Source: Dasyornis broadbenti (lineage: Eukaryota; Chordata; Aves; Passeriformes; Dasyornithidae). Taken from it: 64,000 nucleotides of DNA. Positions 1 through 13,248 of this stretch are shown piece after piece. The stretch is taken from assembly GCA_013397935.1 (NCBI GenBank), contig VZRN01004413.1, positions 255,439 through 319,438 of the forward strand. Reading direction: 5' to 3'. Every line of letters begins with the position of its first letter. Position 1 is the first letter of the stretch. The notes below the pieces were generated by a model. The model was not told the origin of the DNA. It was given only the letters and a program-made list of their open reading frames with translations, and searched no databases. Made by a program: the position numbers and the translations under genes.

Positions 1-3000
1 ATAATGACTAATACGTTTCATAGGAACGGAAACTTAATATTTCTTCTTTCCCTTCCTATACTGATGATTAATAAAAAGCCAGCTTCAGTATGACCTGTCC
101 CTCCTCCTACACACTTGCCTTCCTCTTTTCTACAGCCTGCTAATGACTATCACTGTAAGTGTTAGGTGCTGTTGATCACAGGAAAGGAATGTATTTTATG
201 CTGCTGTTTATTCTGGGTCTAAAAAGCTGATATTCCTATGATTCTCCTATCTGAGCTGATTAATTGCCACCAAATTAGGCACTGTGCTTTGAAGGAATTT
301 AGCCTGTTGTTTTCTATTTCTGGCAAGTGTGTTAATGCTGGTGAGGAAAGTTTGTCACTCATGCTATCCTGGTTTGTTGCTCCTCAAATGCGATCCCCTG
401 AGTAAGGTTTAAAGTGTTATGAGCCTGCAAATGCAAACAATTTTTCATGTGATTGGGAGGTTATTTTTCCTAAGCACCTTGCTAAGTGTACATTTCTAGA
501 ATTGCATGTGAACTGACCTATACAGTGCTTGCTAGCAATGACATTATTTATTTGAATTTATCGGGAGCTATTTTTTTAAAGAATGATAATATTATCCAGT
601 GAATCCTCTCTGAGAGAGTTGTTTGTAAACATGCCAGGAGAAATTAATGTAGGAAACACTGGTAACCTATTCCGCTATGAAAATCAGAGGGGAAAATAAG
701 CTGAGTGATGCATCTATATGTTTATACATATAGATATACACTTTTCAAACTAGGTCAGCAATTCATAAGAAAATATCCATGCCAAAAGAGTTTCTGTGCC
801 AGGAAGAATTGTGTTCTTCACAAGAAGACTTGTGTTCTTCCCCTGGTGCTTCTATTGTAAATGTCTCGTTCCTTAAATGGGCATTATGTTACTGTATTTT
901 ATAGGTACCTTCCCCAAAGAAATTTAATTACATTGTCATTTTAGATGGTAAGAATAAGCTGCACAGTATACAGTTCCCAAAAAGTGAATTCATTTTTAAT
1001 GTGCCATCTGTTGCTGCAATACAATATGAAGATAAATAGTTGAAAAAGAGAAAGAGAATTGACAAGAAAGAGAAATGGGTTTTGATTTGCCCTTTCATCA
1101 CACACATAAAACAACATAAGCTCAATCAATGCACAGAAATGAAAGCTAATACATAATAGCTGTTGGTCCTGAATTTTCCCCACCTATTGTTTCAAGTCCT
1201 AATTAAGAAAGAGGAGATCTGAGTTAGTGCAGCTCCTCCTGCCTACCCAGACTCAGCCGTGCCACGTCAGGCTCTTGGCAGCAGATTTGGGGGGCTGAGG
1301 ACTCTCCCACTCTGCTGGAGCTAGGCTGGGATGGGATGGCTCCATGGCTTGGCTAAAGGGAGAACCAACATCCAAACTCATAAAAGCCCACGCCAGGAAG
1401 GTTTAATCAGTGCTTTTTATCAGAGGGATATTGATGGATCCTTTAACAGAGAGATCCCCCACTCTAACGTTATGCTTTTAGACGGCTTAAAGCTGTGATT
1501 AGTATTTAGTAAAATGATACATGGGGAGGCTTGAAAGGTGAGGTTATTTACTGTATATAATTAGCCAGGGTTATTATTTGTAGAAGACACTTTGTGGATT
1601 CTAGATGTAAGTACCAAAGCCCAGTAAGAGGGTTTTATTAGTTATAAAGATTGGTTAGTATCGAAAGGATGTTCTGTAAAGTCCATTATTCAAATGCTTG
1701 AAAAGAACTACTGAATGAAATTACGAGCATAATGCCTTTCTTCTTCAGGGACACGTGCTTCTATGAAGATTTTCTGGTGAGATAAGATTGCCTATTCCTC
1801 CTCTTCCCTTCCCTCCTTGTGTTCAAAATGAACTAGATTTCAGAGACATCTGTGTGTAGACTCTCAAAACTTTAAAGGAACAACGGAGTAAGGAAATGAG
1901 CATTGTTAGCTCAGTGAAATAAATTCCACTTGACACTTTAGGTTGACATCGTCTTGTTTCAACAGGAGGAGATTAAAGAAAGAAATTCTGTCTTTCCTAT
2001 GATAGGAAATATCCCTTTATTATCCAGACCAAAAAAATAAACATATTAAAGTATATATTAAATGTATAAAAATATATATTAAAAATAATAATTAAAACTT
2101 TTGCTACTTTTCCCAGAATACTGAAGTGCTATGTTGAAGAAGTGGGAAAAATGATTTAAATAAAGCACTTGGTGTGTGTACATGTCTTCTCTTATCAGAA
2201 CTTACTTTTTAGGGTCAAATGATAAAATAATTAGATATATAGAATTTGGTCTGTTTGGAGGTTCACCTCTGCCTCTGAGAGCTAAACACCCCAGGTAGCT
2301 GGAGACTCCATAAATAACTCAAGGTAGAGCTTGTGGTTATGTTTTGTGGTTTACTACAGCACAAAAAACAAACAAGCAAAAACCCAAGAAGGAGACAATC
2401 CCTGAAGTATTGTGAGGCCGACTAAGGGTAAAGGGGGAAGCAGTTATTTTGCAATAGATATTGTGGTAAAATTGAGTAATTGGAAGGGGTTTTTGTGCCT
2501 GATTTAAAAAGGTTAAGAGCAGTTCTCATCTCAGGTAGCTCTTAAAATCCAAAGACCCTTTGGGCATCTGCTGAATAAGTAAATTTTAACTTCGCCTTGA
2601 GAAATTATATGCAAATTTCCATGGAGCACTCTCAGCTTACTGGTTTCTCTTCCATTTAGTGTGTATCAACCAGATTTTAGGAATTCAGCATATCTGATAA
2701 ATTAAAGGATATACATGATACAGATATGTATAAATACACATATGATTTAAACTTAATGATGTGATAAAAGTCTTGGCTCCCATCAGGGCTCCATCCCACC
2801 AATCTTCATGATTCCTTCTTTGAAAGTTTTTTGTTTTAGGAAGAAAATGAAGAAGAGATAGTTGGTGAAGCTTTCTCTTGGCTTTATTGCATGTGTAAAT
2901 CCTTCTATGCTGCTCATGACAGTAATTCTAAAGAGCACTTTCTGACTTCTGTACTGAAATACGTGTGGGAATAATGGAGTTTTGTTGTGTCTGATCTCAG

Positions 3001-4804
3001 GTTGGCTTTATTATGCAAAACCAGTGAGCAGCTTCTAGTGCTCAGAGAAATCCTGGTGGAACATATTAACAAAAGCTCGTGCGATTATTCTTTACTGACT
3101 GTCAAACGATGCTAGACTTGTCCTCAGTTACAGGGAACATGCTTTAGTTTTGTTTTACGTTGTTGTTATTTAATTGTGGAAAAAAGAAGTTTTGCTTCAT
3201 ACCTGCTCTCAGTCTCATTCATATTCTCCTCCTTGTTTCCCTTTCCTTCTTTCTTTCCCCTTTTGTTTTCATAGAGGTTTCTAAACCTGATTAGCAATCA
3301 CTACAGCTTGAAAAACAGGCCATTGTTTGCACCCAAAATTTGCATTTATCTCCATGTAAACCATTTTTAGCAGAAGGATAATAAAATAAGGAAATTCGAT
3401 AATTTTTGAAGAAAGATGGTCTCTTGTCTTTTTTATTCTAAAAGGAAAGATTTATATTTTTGAACTTTTTAATGAGGGTATTTAGGTCTGCAGGAAAAAC
3501 TCTGCTTTTTGAACAGACATTTGCAGAAATGTGCTGTATTGAAATGGCAGATTCGGGATGCAAAATAGCCTCATTTGTTTTACTGCTTTTCTTCAGTGAT
3601 TAACACTATTGCTGAAAGTTCTAGTTTAATTATTGCTGTTTCAATTTCAGAAGAGTTTGGAAGTATTTTTCAAGGTTTAGACAGAATTAGAAGTTGGAGA
3701 AACAGCCTTAAGAAAGTATTTATGTAATTTATGAATTCTTTGGGGTTTTTTTGCTGTGCAGACATCAATAGAGTGAACAAAATAGGTCTGTTTGGCATGA
3801 AATCATTCAGCCCAGTTAAAGTACTAGAAAGATTATTTAAAAAATGACAATTAATGCTTTCATCTTGATTTCCGGTGGTTTTTTTCTCCCCTCCCCTTTC
3901 TTCTGGCAGGGGGCAGCAGGCAGATATGTCTTTATTTCAACTTTATGCCCTAAATGGAGAGAACATTACTATATCCAATGTTCACCTTTAGGGAGTGAGG
4001 AAAAGCCTGTGTGACAAATCTCTTCTTTCCAAGACATAGGGACAGAAAAATATATATGTTGATTTTTATAAAAAAACTTCCCTCCTCTTTTTTTTTCCCC
4101 GGAGGACAGCTTAGTGCAGAGCCCTAGGTTCTAAAGATGAGACTTTTGTGTGTATGTGGTGGTGCTTTCCTCTAAGGAGTCTTGGAAGGCAAACCTGATA
4201 AAGGAAGAATAAACCTCTGTTCTGATCTCACTGGGAGCGACTTTGTTGTCAGCAGCATTTGCAATGCTTGGTGTGTATTCAGCTCTGTAAATCATCTCTT
4301 CAAACTGCTTTTTCTACTGTCCCCTTAGCAAAATCTAGTACCATACAAATTGTTGAATATTTTTATCTTAATCATTCTTCGTGGCTGCGAATTAGAACCA
4401 TAAGCTGTTTTCCCAAATTCTCGTGTGACACTCCTATTTGTTTGACCTTTCTGTCAATGCTGCACTGAATGAGAGCTCATGGTTGTAGCAGCTGCAGTTT
4501 TCTAGATACAAAAGAAACCAAAACTGTTTCCTGGTATCTTTGCAGCGCATCTGAGTCATGTTGCAGGAGTTGAGCTTCCACCCTTACGCAGCACAGATGC
4601 TTCTTCCCAGCACTGCTGAGCCTGTGTGCACACACAGGGCAGGTGAGACTCCAGTGTAGCAGCTCACAGCTTTGGAAAGACGATTCTGCAGGAGCAGATC
4701 AAATTCTGTTACCTCCTTCACAAAAAATATTCCACCTTCCTTAAGCTGGTTTTGTTTGGAGCTATGCAAATAGTTCAAGTTCAAGCCAAAAAGAACAAAG
4801 ACAT
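1..4804. other. Unique AT-rich noncoding sequence, no gene recognised
   Basis: No open frame here resembles a protein I know, and I recognise no interspersed repeat. Minor contents are an imperfect GAA/TTC direct repeat near 809-840, a more GC-rich patch at about 1190-1400, an A/T-only tract at 2041-2097 and an A-rich stretch near 2360-2390. ATGCAAAT octamers occur at 2609 and 4764, with the reverse form at 3338. The two small minus-strand frames at 928-1183 overlap each other in different frames and are low-complexity, so they are not taken as genes. Confidence 0.6.
2041..2097. repeat. AT-rich low-complexity tract
   Basis: The tract is almost entirely A and T, with TATATATT and AAAATAATAA words. 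It is a low-complexity run, not a clean microsatellite, and shows no flanking duplication. Confidence 0.7.
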
Positions 4805-5015
4805 GTGCAAATAGCACAAGCCTGATGAGGAGCAGCTGAGGGAGCTGGGGGCTCAGCCTGGAGAAAAGGAGGCTCAAGGGGAACCTTCTCACTCGTTACA
4901 ACTCCCTGACAGGACAGTGGAGCCAGGTGGAGGGCAGGCTCTGCTCCCAGGGAATAAGCAATGTCCCAAGATGGAATGGCCTCACCGTGTGCCAGGGGAG
5001 GTTTATTACAAAGCC
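4805..5015 (+). mobile_element. Truncated CR1 LINE fragment, sense on + strand
   Basis: The block contains the characteristic avian CR1 stretch that lies downstream of the reverse transcriptase: a GAGGAGCAGCTGAGGGAGCT-like start, then CAGCCTGGAGAA, AGGAGGCTCA, CTCCCTGACAGGA and GCCAGGGGAGGTTTA. These appear in the same order as in CR1 elements, with scattered substitutions. No reverse transcriptase region and no terminal CR1 repeat are present, so both ends are truncated. The borders are approximate. The minus-strand open frames at 4584-5115 run through this relic and are not genes. Confidence 0.88.
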
Positions 5016-8000
5016 AGGTGTGCCTTGTTCTCATGCTGCTAAGGGAAAATAAATATAAACAGATTCCCACAGCTAAGCCTCCCCTGCTCCCTGGCCACTG
5101 CGGTCCTTGGTGCAAATGATGCTGTTCCTTGCAGGACTGCCTTGTGCCACCTTAACCTCTGCCAGCATAAAACTTTGGCTCTCATAAAATGTTTTGAATT
5201 TGAGCCTGAAACAAACGTTTTTGCCTTGTTTTATCTGTTTTAAAACCACTTCAAAGTACAGTTTTCGGCTGGTACATGGAGGCACTCTCAGTGGTGCTGT
5301 TGTGTCTGCAGGAGGGACCAGTGTGACACAGGAGGCTTGGCTTCTTGAAGAGTTGAAGAATTTGAGAGCAGGAAGGAAAGGAGGAGGAAAAGGGGAAGAT
5401 GCACATAAATATTTAAGACATAACTTAAGGCTGCCACCGAGCTGTGATGACTTCGTATCTAATCTCCAAGCTGACTTCTATGTGCCCTTTGTTGCATTCC
5501 TTCAAGTATAGGTTTTTTTCCAATATGACCCCTTTTTTTCCCTTTGACCACCTTTCCCACTGAGCCTGCACTGCAAGGATGGGGGATAGATGTTGATGTG
5601 TGTGTTTTCCTGGGTATTGCAAGGCTTGGACTTCAGAGTATTTTTCATCTAACTCCTACTTTCAAGAGATCAGGGGCATGTGCTTAAAATTGAGTTGATA
5701 TTCAGACTTGGATGAAAGAATGTAAAGCACATTGTAGTTTGTGTTTTACACTAAAACTCCAGTCAGGAATTGTAAAGAGAATGCTAATTGCTCTGGCCTC
5801 TCGTTAGATAGTATACATGCCTACAAATGCATTTTGTCCTTTGTAAATACGCATTTACATAAAATATTCTTTATATTTGTGTTTCATTAAACACAGAAGT
5901 TCAATAGCAGTGTCTCTGGCCCTCTGTTTCTGCCTGTCATTCCTTTCTGCCTTCAAAATCTTCTGTCTTTGAAGTAAATAACCGTTTTTGCTGCAGATGT
6001 CTTAGTGCTATAGAGAGCTGTTAAAGTAATTGTACCTACTTCCAAAATGTATGAAAAATGAGAATTCCTGAGAAAAGGTTTTGACATCTTCTGAGAAGAT
6101 AATAACAGTGTAGGCTAACAGGGAGAAAGCTGTACGCTTTACTTTCAGTTTGATCACTTATTTTATACCTGTGCATTACTGTTTCTTTAATGTTCACATA
6201 TAAAATTCAGTTAAATGTTGTTCCTAAAAGCTGCAGGCAAACTCCTCAGAAAATACCAAGATAATGAACTTGAACCTGAGCTTTCTCCATCAAAGAAATC
6301 ATTATAGACAATGTGTTTTAGCTTTTGGCTTTATTCAGTTTAAATTCACATTTTCTCTTCCATGGGAAGAAGAAAGTGCATCTTTAAGAGGAGGTGTTTG
6401 TTAAATCAATATATACCTGTTGGTATTGCTAGGAATTGCCTTTCTGCTTTCAAATTGCTGTACAAAATACCTGAGTAGGCATAATGTCAAGAATGGAAAT
6501 AATCAAAGTGTATTTAAGACTCGCTTAAAAAAATCCATTTAAAAAGTAGGAATGTGTTTTTCAGGCGTTTTAAGACTACAAATTGAAACACAAGTATTTA
6601 AATTATTTTTCAAAGAGATTGAAAACTGTAGTGTATTTGCATAGCTACTGAGTGAACTTTTTTGTCCTCAGCATTTAAGTTTTCTAGCAGTTCTGTATTT
6701 TAGAAGACTCCAGTGCCCCATAAAAAGCAAATACTCAATTTTTCAGTTTCTAGGCACTGAATATTTTCCCTTCTGCTGGATTTGTTTTTATAACAGTAAT
6801 TTATTTTAAAAAGAAAAAGGGAGAGAAAGTGAGAAACTGAAGAAATGAATGGAAGATTTTGGACAAGGTCATTAAACAAGCTCTCTAAAATCTGATAGAT
6901 ACTGTCAAACGTTAAAATAAATATACTGCTGTGGTAGAGAGGAGGTGAGTGGGGCCCCGAGCAGCAGGGCTGCACAGAGCTTACTCTTTGCTACCTAAAC
7001 TTCACTGAAGCACTGCCAGCTGATTTCATTCGCAAGAGGATTCAGAAGGTAAATGTTTGTAGTAAGACTAACAAAATCACTTCAATCTTTACCAGTCAAC
7101 AGCTACAGGGGGCTCTCAGAGGCCACTCACAAGGGCTGAGGCCCCATGTTTGGTCTTGCCAGCACAAGACATTCCTATAGAATTTTATTTATCTATTGAT
7201 TTATTCCTCCAGAATCACAGTGTCCAGCAGTCACTGATATTGAAAGAAGCCAAGGTCTAAGTGAGATTCATCTTGAGTAAAAGATCAAGTAACCCTGGAA
7301 AAACAAGCTTTTAAAACTGAAGCTTTATATATTTAGACTTGGGTGGGTTTGCTGGTTGGTTGTTGTTTTGTGTTTATTTTTAGTTTAGAATAACTAGAGT
7401 GAACCCATCAAGAGGCACTTGAGCATGCTGCCAAGTATTAAAAATGATGAAACAACAATGTGGTACAACAAACTCGTCTTTTGCATCCTGGGGTGCCCAA
7501 GGCTGCATCCACTCCCTGTGGAACACCCTGCCGCCGCCTCTGTCGGAGCCCATGCGGAGCTCGGCAGACAAAAGTGACATTTATGTCCATTCTAGCAAAA
7601 CCAGAGCACAAAAGGCAGGCAAACACCCTTGTCTTTCAAAATTAAGCTGGTTTCTACTCTCTCACATGGTCTATTAATGCTCCAGGCAATTAATGTCACC
7701 TCTATTTTGTTTGTATTGATCCTCAGCTTGCTCGTTCACTCGTGCCTTGTTCTGTGCCAAGTCGTGGGCCGGACTTTCTTCGTCTTGACTCGGTCAAAGA
7801 GGTGACAGAGTCTTTTCTGGAGCACAGTAATTTGGGTGATGGAGAGTTATTTGTAGTGATAAACTACTGTCCGGTAGAATGCCCCTCTTCTCCCTCCCAT
7901 CCTTCCTTGGGGCCATGATCCTGTTGGAAGATATTCATCCTAAGTCATGTTAGGGAGAAATCCGATCATTATGACCATCAAATCACTATTTAAGATAGGG

Positions 8001-8340
8001 GTTTGTCAGTCAGGATGATCGAGGCAGTTTGTTGCCAGAGTGTACTCAGTTTATGGAACATGGGAAAACAAAGAGTGGAGATGCATCAAAGCTTCCAGCC
8101 CTACAGGAAGAAGAAGCCAGGCCTGTAATTCATAATGGGAGATTCTCTCTTGTGAAATGAGGGCAAATAGATCTCTACTGGTGTGCAGAGACTCCAAAAT
8201 TATTGCCCCTTCCTGCCTTCCACAACTTGACAATGCATGAACAGTGGGCTGCAGCTTCTTCCAGTAAGGTTTTTAAGATTTTTCACTCTGATATTGAACA
8301 GAGTCCTTTCCTGAAGTCTCAAATGCTGGTAGTTTCACAC
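5016..8340. other. Unique noncoding sequence, no gene recognised
   Basis: Mostly AT-rich unique DNA. Overlapping short open frames on both strands around 5073-5622 and 7380-7677 share no recognisable domain and lie in slightly GC-richer patches, so I reject them as genes. A T/G-rich stretch lies at about 7335-7385. The block at about 7690-8050 is described separately. Confidence 0.55.
7690..8050. promoter_or_regulatory. Possible conserved noncoding block
   Basis: This stretch keeps several CpG dinucleotides (around 7730-7800, with CTCGTTCACTCGTG and CGTGGGCCGG) in a CpG-poor neighbourhood. It has no repeat signature and contains homeodomain-type (CAATTAAT) and GATA-type words. Such composition is common in conserved enhancers, but conservation cannot be judged from one genome. 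Confidence 0.25.
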
Positions 8341-8429
8341 AGAAACAAAAAAAAAAACCCAAAAAACAAAAAGAAGAAAACCCCAAACAAACAAAAAAAA
8401 AAAACCCCAACCACCAAACCAAAACCCCT
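8341..8429. repeat. A/C-rich simple repeat tract
   Basis: Runs of 5-12 A are broken by CCC or CCCC and CAAAC words. Read on the other strand it is the G/T-rich type of low-complexity tract that is frequent in bird genomes. The lysine/proline-rich and phenylalanine-rich open frames crossing it (8203-8436 plus, 8273-8599 minus) are products of this composition. Confidence 0.85.
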
Positions 8430-8569
8430 ACCATGATTCCTCCTGGAAAAGCAGGTTTTAACACAACAATAAATAGGTTTTGGGTTCGAGGCTCTTTTAG
8501 AGCAATCAAGTTTCCAAACCGCCATGCACATAATTGACTGGGGGATTCACATGCTGCGGAAAAGCCAAA

Positions 8570-8830
8570 GACCATATTTTTATATTTCTGCATAATCATT
8601 GCATTATGTGAAAAACCTTTGATGTAGATTTTAAGTTTCAGGACAGTTTCTACAATTACATTTAATAGCGGCTCAATAATGTTGATGCTCTAACAAGCTT
8701 CAGCCATTTTTGTACAGATCCACTTGCAAAAATCAACTTCAAAATAGAGTGATTTTCAGCAGTCCCCTAAATACAGTATTCCCATCTCATATTGTACACA
8801 TGGCTGCAGCCCTCAGAAAAACCAAAACGG
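8570..8830. promoter_or_regulatory. Possible conserved noncoding block
   Basis: Unique, repeat-free sequence with evenly mixed composition and motif-like words such as GCATTATGTGAAA (C/EBP-like) and TTACATTTAATAG. The call rests on texture only; alignment to other birds or reptiles would decide it. Confidence 0.2.
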
Positions 8831-11800
8831 TAACATGGCATGCTAAGGTACCAACAATTTTGGTTAGAGATATCTAGTCTTTTTCAGTTTATCACCTCTC
8901 TTGGTGGACAGCAGTCATCTCTACTGTCCAAATTAATTCGTTTTGGTGTTCGTCTCCGCTGTTTTAACTGTGCTTCTTTTACAGCTCTGCTGTGTTTTAG
9001 AGTTCCACTTCTGTAATCTGGAGCCTCAGGTGTGACATAAAAGCTCATGACTGTAATGAGTTTGGGGTTTTTCCTTTGCTTCCGAGAGTGATACAGCTCT
9101 GAAACGATGGAGAGTAAACAGCTAGGGCAGGAATCCTGGAGATGATGGGTCGTGTTGATAAGGCAATACAGCCTGCCTGTATTTCCAGAAACTTTCAGAA
9201 TATCATCTAGTAAGTGTTTGTAATAAGACTTTCACAATCTCTGATAAAATCTTATTTTTTTTAGAGAGAGATGATGGCTGAAAGCATGTGGGGGGAGGGG
9301 GTTTATGTGTTGTTTTATGATTTCTTATGGTTGGTGGTTCATTTTTTCTTGTCTTTGCATAATCTGTGCTGCAGGCACAGTTAGGGCTCCTTGTCTTGTG
9401 AGAGATTGTGCCTTCCACAAATGTGCAAGGACTATAGATTTTAATTCTTTTCTCCATCTTTCCCAACAGAAAGATCTTTCCCTTCATCACAACCTTGTAC
9501 CCCTAGAAATAAATGTATATTTTAGGGAACAATGTTTCTTCGCTGTTACTCTGGAGGCAACCTGGTATTTGCAGAACGCCTTCCTGCTAGGTGTGGAAAT
9601 GCACTGAGCACACCTATGAATGACCTCTGATGTTTGTTTATCCTGATTTATGAGATCCCATGCATACTACAGGGAAGAAAAATAAATATGCAAAGTGCCA
9701 GTAGACTTTTAATGGAGTTACCCTGTATTTCTTCACAGAAGCTGACCTTGAAATTGCTTTTCATGCACAAGTCAAAATATGTAAATTAAGATCTCAAAGT
9801 GACAGTTCAAAACATTTATATAGTTTGTAAAGTTCTTGCCAAAGCCGTGGAAATTTCATGGTTTACAATGGCCATTCATCTGCCTCTGAAACTGTGTGTA
9901 GCAAAGTGTAGAAAAATGGCATTGCTCAAGCACTCAGAGGGAAATTTGGTAAAAACACAATTTCACTTCAGCAGGATGAGAAGTCTGCCAAAACTTGCTC
10001 ATGAAATCTGTGACCATGCTGCCAGTGCAATGTAGAGCTTCCAGCTCCCTAACAAAAGCGAAAACTAAGCTGGTACCTAAAACTGACTGATCTGTGCCTA
10101 ATTTTCTTTAATGATATTTGCTTTGCTACTGTTCAGAGTGTCAGAAAAGGCAAAACGAGCAGGACAAGTCACTGTTCCAATGTGAAACGAGGAACTTGTG
10201 GGGTTTCCATCTCCTCTTTCCTAAATAGTGCAAATAATATAAAACTCTTTTAAATGTTTCTGTTGGCTGCATTACATGTCAAATGCTCCAGAAACACTTT
10301 CATCTCATATTTTACCCCTTGATTTCCCTGTACTCCCATTCTCCAAGCATTGCTTCTAATGGCTTTCAGTCCCAGCTCAAAACGGTTCCATAATACCGAG
10401 GATATTAAGTATTTTCCTCTTTACCCTCTGCCATTGTGTGCAACACAAAAAATCAGTAAAATGAATTTCAGTTACATTTATGATTAGTCCCTGTCTACAG
10501 CAGCTAACACATTTGGCACGGAAACATCTTCTGGAAGCAGCCTTGCAGATAAACAAGCAGATATGCTGGGCTGGTGAACAGATGAGTAGGAAATCGCTGG
10601 GTTCCCAGTGACAAATCTATTTGTGAGGATGAAGAGAAAATTCAGGCAAAACATTTGGTTATGTGGTAGTGCAGGAGATTAGTCAAACGTTATAATTAAT
10701 GCCACTAGTGCTAAAAAGACATCAGGGATGTGGGATGTGTTGATTGTTTCTTCTTTCTGTTTATACTATTTCCTCTCCCTTGCAGCTGTGCCAGTGAAAG
10801 CCCCTGAGAGCGAGCTTTAGCCGCTGCTCCTCTGTAACTGCATCATTACCTCACTCCAAACAAAGTCCTTTTTTTCTGTCAATAGAGGATGAAAACATTA
10901 TTGGATTCAGGAGCTCATGGTAGTCCTGTACGCAGCTAGGGATGAAGAGGATAGATTTATGAAATGGACCATTTCAAATGGCATTATCTTCCCACAGTGA
11001 GGAACACCTTTCATAAATCATGGGAGAGCACTTGGAAAAGAAAGCGTTTGTTATTCCTGCCATATACTGTTTTTGCATCCTCCACCATGTGTTCTTGGGA
11101 TGGGGGAGAATCTTCTGTTTGCATTTTTTTCTTCCCTGATAGTAGGTGCTTTTTGCCTTACAATTACAGGAAAATTCAGAACAAGCTTGACAATATAAAT
11201 TTTCAGCTTACTTTTGTTTAGCTGCAGACACACACTGAGCCTCAGTTTTCTGGTTTGGGTATGAAGCCAACTATCTCTTACACGCTTCCAATATTGCAGG
11301 GCATTCTCTGCCTCATTATGTAGCAGGAGGTCAACTGGGAAGAGGAGTTAAAGTAAAGACAAAAAACTTGTTATTTTTTAAGGCTGGAAGGTTAGTGCCA
11401 TTTTATGGGTGTTTTTGCTTCTTAAACTGAAAGACCCTGTTTTTGCTGCATTAATAAAGCTGTCTCTGATGCCTTTTGAACTCACCAACACCTATGTATT
11501 GTACTGGGTGGGAAGAGAGCTTTTCCTGTGTTGTCAGTATTTTTTCTGTGTTTTTCACAACCCAACATTGCGATAATTTTACCAGTGAGTCTGGCACCAC
11601 TTGGGATAAATGTAGGTCTCCATTAAACCTGTAACTAGCCTGATGTGAAAAGTCAACATTTATTACACAGTATTATTTGTGCGGATACTTTGAAATCATC
11701 CCTTTGCTCCGGAGAGGAAACTTTTGAGAATGCTCTGAGATAGAAACTTGTCATTACCTGTTATGAACCAAGGAGAAAGGCCTTGATTTTGGGAAACGTG

Positions 11801-11924
11801 TTTTGACCAGAACTGATAGAAAGATAAAGGTGATGGTAGTGAAGCAAAATTGCCTGTGTTTAAGAACAGAACAAAAGGAAGCACGAACAGAATACCGAAG
11901 TTTGCGTTAAATTCAGAATATTAG

Positions 11925-11962
11925 CTAGAAATTTTAAAAATATTATATTTAAAAATTTCTAG
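11925..11962. repeat. AT-rich inverted repeat (hairpin)
   Basis: The arms CTAGAAATTTT and AAAATTTCTAG form an 11-bp perfect stem. It continues imperfectly inward through A/T runs to a small AT loop. No target duplication or larger terminal inverted repeat is visible, so this is probably a local palindrome and not a complete MITE. Confidence 0.75.
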
Positions 11963-13227
11963 TTTGAACCCCCCAGAACTCTGAAGTTGGGAAAAGTCAG
12001 ACTCCATGCTTGTCCATATATGCTTAATTCTACCTCCTCATGTATCTCTGTAAAAATTAACCTTTTCCACTACACCATTCCACATGTTTATACCCCAGTG
12101 GAAGCACATCATAATGAAAACAAAGGACAGACTTCAGCAGGACAAAGGGTGACATTTCTTGAACTTGAAATGTTTGTCTTGGCTACCTGGCATTTACTTT
12201 TTGTACAAATGAATGTGGGGAAGGAGCAAGTGGTTCAGTGTTTTTAATACATATATTTTTTTATGGAGTCCATCTTAATATGACAAGAGCTTTATTATTG
12301 TATTAATGTGTTATTCATAGAATACTGAATGAAATGTATTTATTTCCTTATTGACATTACTTTTTTTTTCTACTGGATGTGCTTACAAAAGCCTCTATTA
12401 AGGCCAGAGCATAGATGAGAGAAGCCTATTGCTGCCAACATGAAGCTCAGAGCTTCCTCTGCAGTGGAAACTGAGAGATCAAGTCAAGGTCAAACTCACT
12501 ATTTATTCCTGAAATTTCTGCAGACACTGTTATTTAGGTGTAATGAGCCCTGCTTGGATCCGGTTTGGAAAGATACAAAAGCTTTGAACTTTTCAGTTTG
12601 CAGGCTCCAGTTACATACGTGGGTATCTGAACCCGGAATCTGAAGGCTTGCCATTTTAGATGTTGACTTTCCACAGGGTTTAGGAGGACTTGTTCCTGTG
12701 ATAGTGAAAATGTGTTTTGCTGAGGGCTAAGAAAGTCTTACCAGGAGTATAAACCTACCTAGTCATGGGCTCTGCTCTGCTGGGGCTTGGACAGCTCCCG
12801 TGTTCACTGAGCGAGGAGGGGGAGGAAAAGCGTTTTATCAGCCGTGCCAAAAGTGTATATTAAAGCTGTAAGTGGCATTCAATTCAGCAATATGCCACAC
12901 TGTATTTTTTAAAGAGTAAACAGGAGGGTGATTGTGGCTGCAAAAACCCCACACTTTCCCATCACACGTGGGAACCTTGTACAGGAGTTTCTTGGATACA
13001 GATAGCAGCAGCTTCTTGTGGGAAATAATGGAATCTTTTCTTCTTTGGATTTCTTAAAAGGCTTGATATATAATAATATTGGTTATGTCATTACGGCAGA
13101 AGAATTGCTTTTCTAGCTGAGCTGAGGTATTGAACAGTACTGTGTATAATGGATAAAAATGGTTCTCCTGGATAAGGAGAGACAAGTATTGTCACCCCTG
13201 TTTTGAGGTGTATGTATGCTATATTTG

Positions 13228-13248
13228 TTTTTTTTTTTTTTTTTTTTT
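13228..13248. repeat. Poly-T tract (about 21 T)
   Basis: Uninterrupted T run followed by GCTGAG. It could be the A-tail of a minus-strand retrocopy, but I recognise no retrocopy on its downstream side. Confidence 0.85.

Larger units (their letters stand above)
8430..13227. other. Unique AT-rich noncoding sequence, no gene recognised
   Basis: No coding exon, LINE or LTR was recognised. Contents worth noting are a possible conserved block at about 8570-8830, a G-rich run near 9288-9301, an AT inverted repeat at 11925-11962 and a slightly GC-rich patch near 12770-12830. The open frames of 60-100 codons in this interval have no family resemblance and no supporting splice or promoter context. Confidence 0.55.

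Noticed and set aside
4584..5511. Cluster of overlapping open frames
   Set aside because: Most of it overlaps the CR1 relic and its GC-rich surroundings. No reverse transcriptase motif is present.
8341..8429. Telomere-like A/C repeat
   Set aside because: No regular CCCTAA unit; it is irregular A/C-rich sequence.
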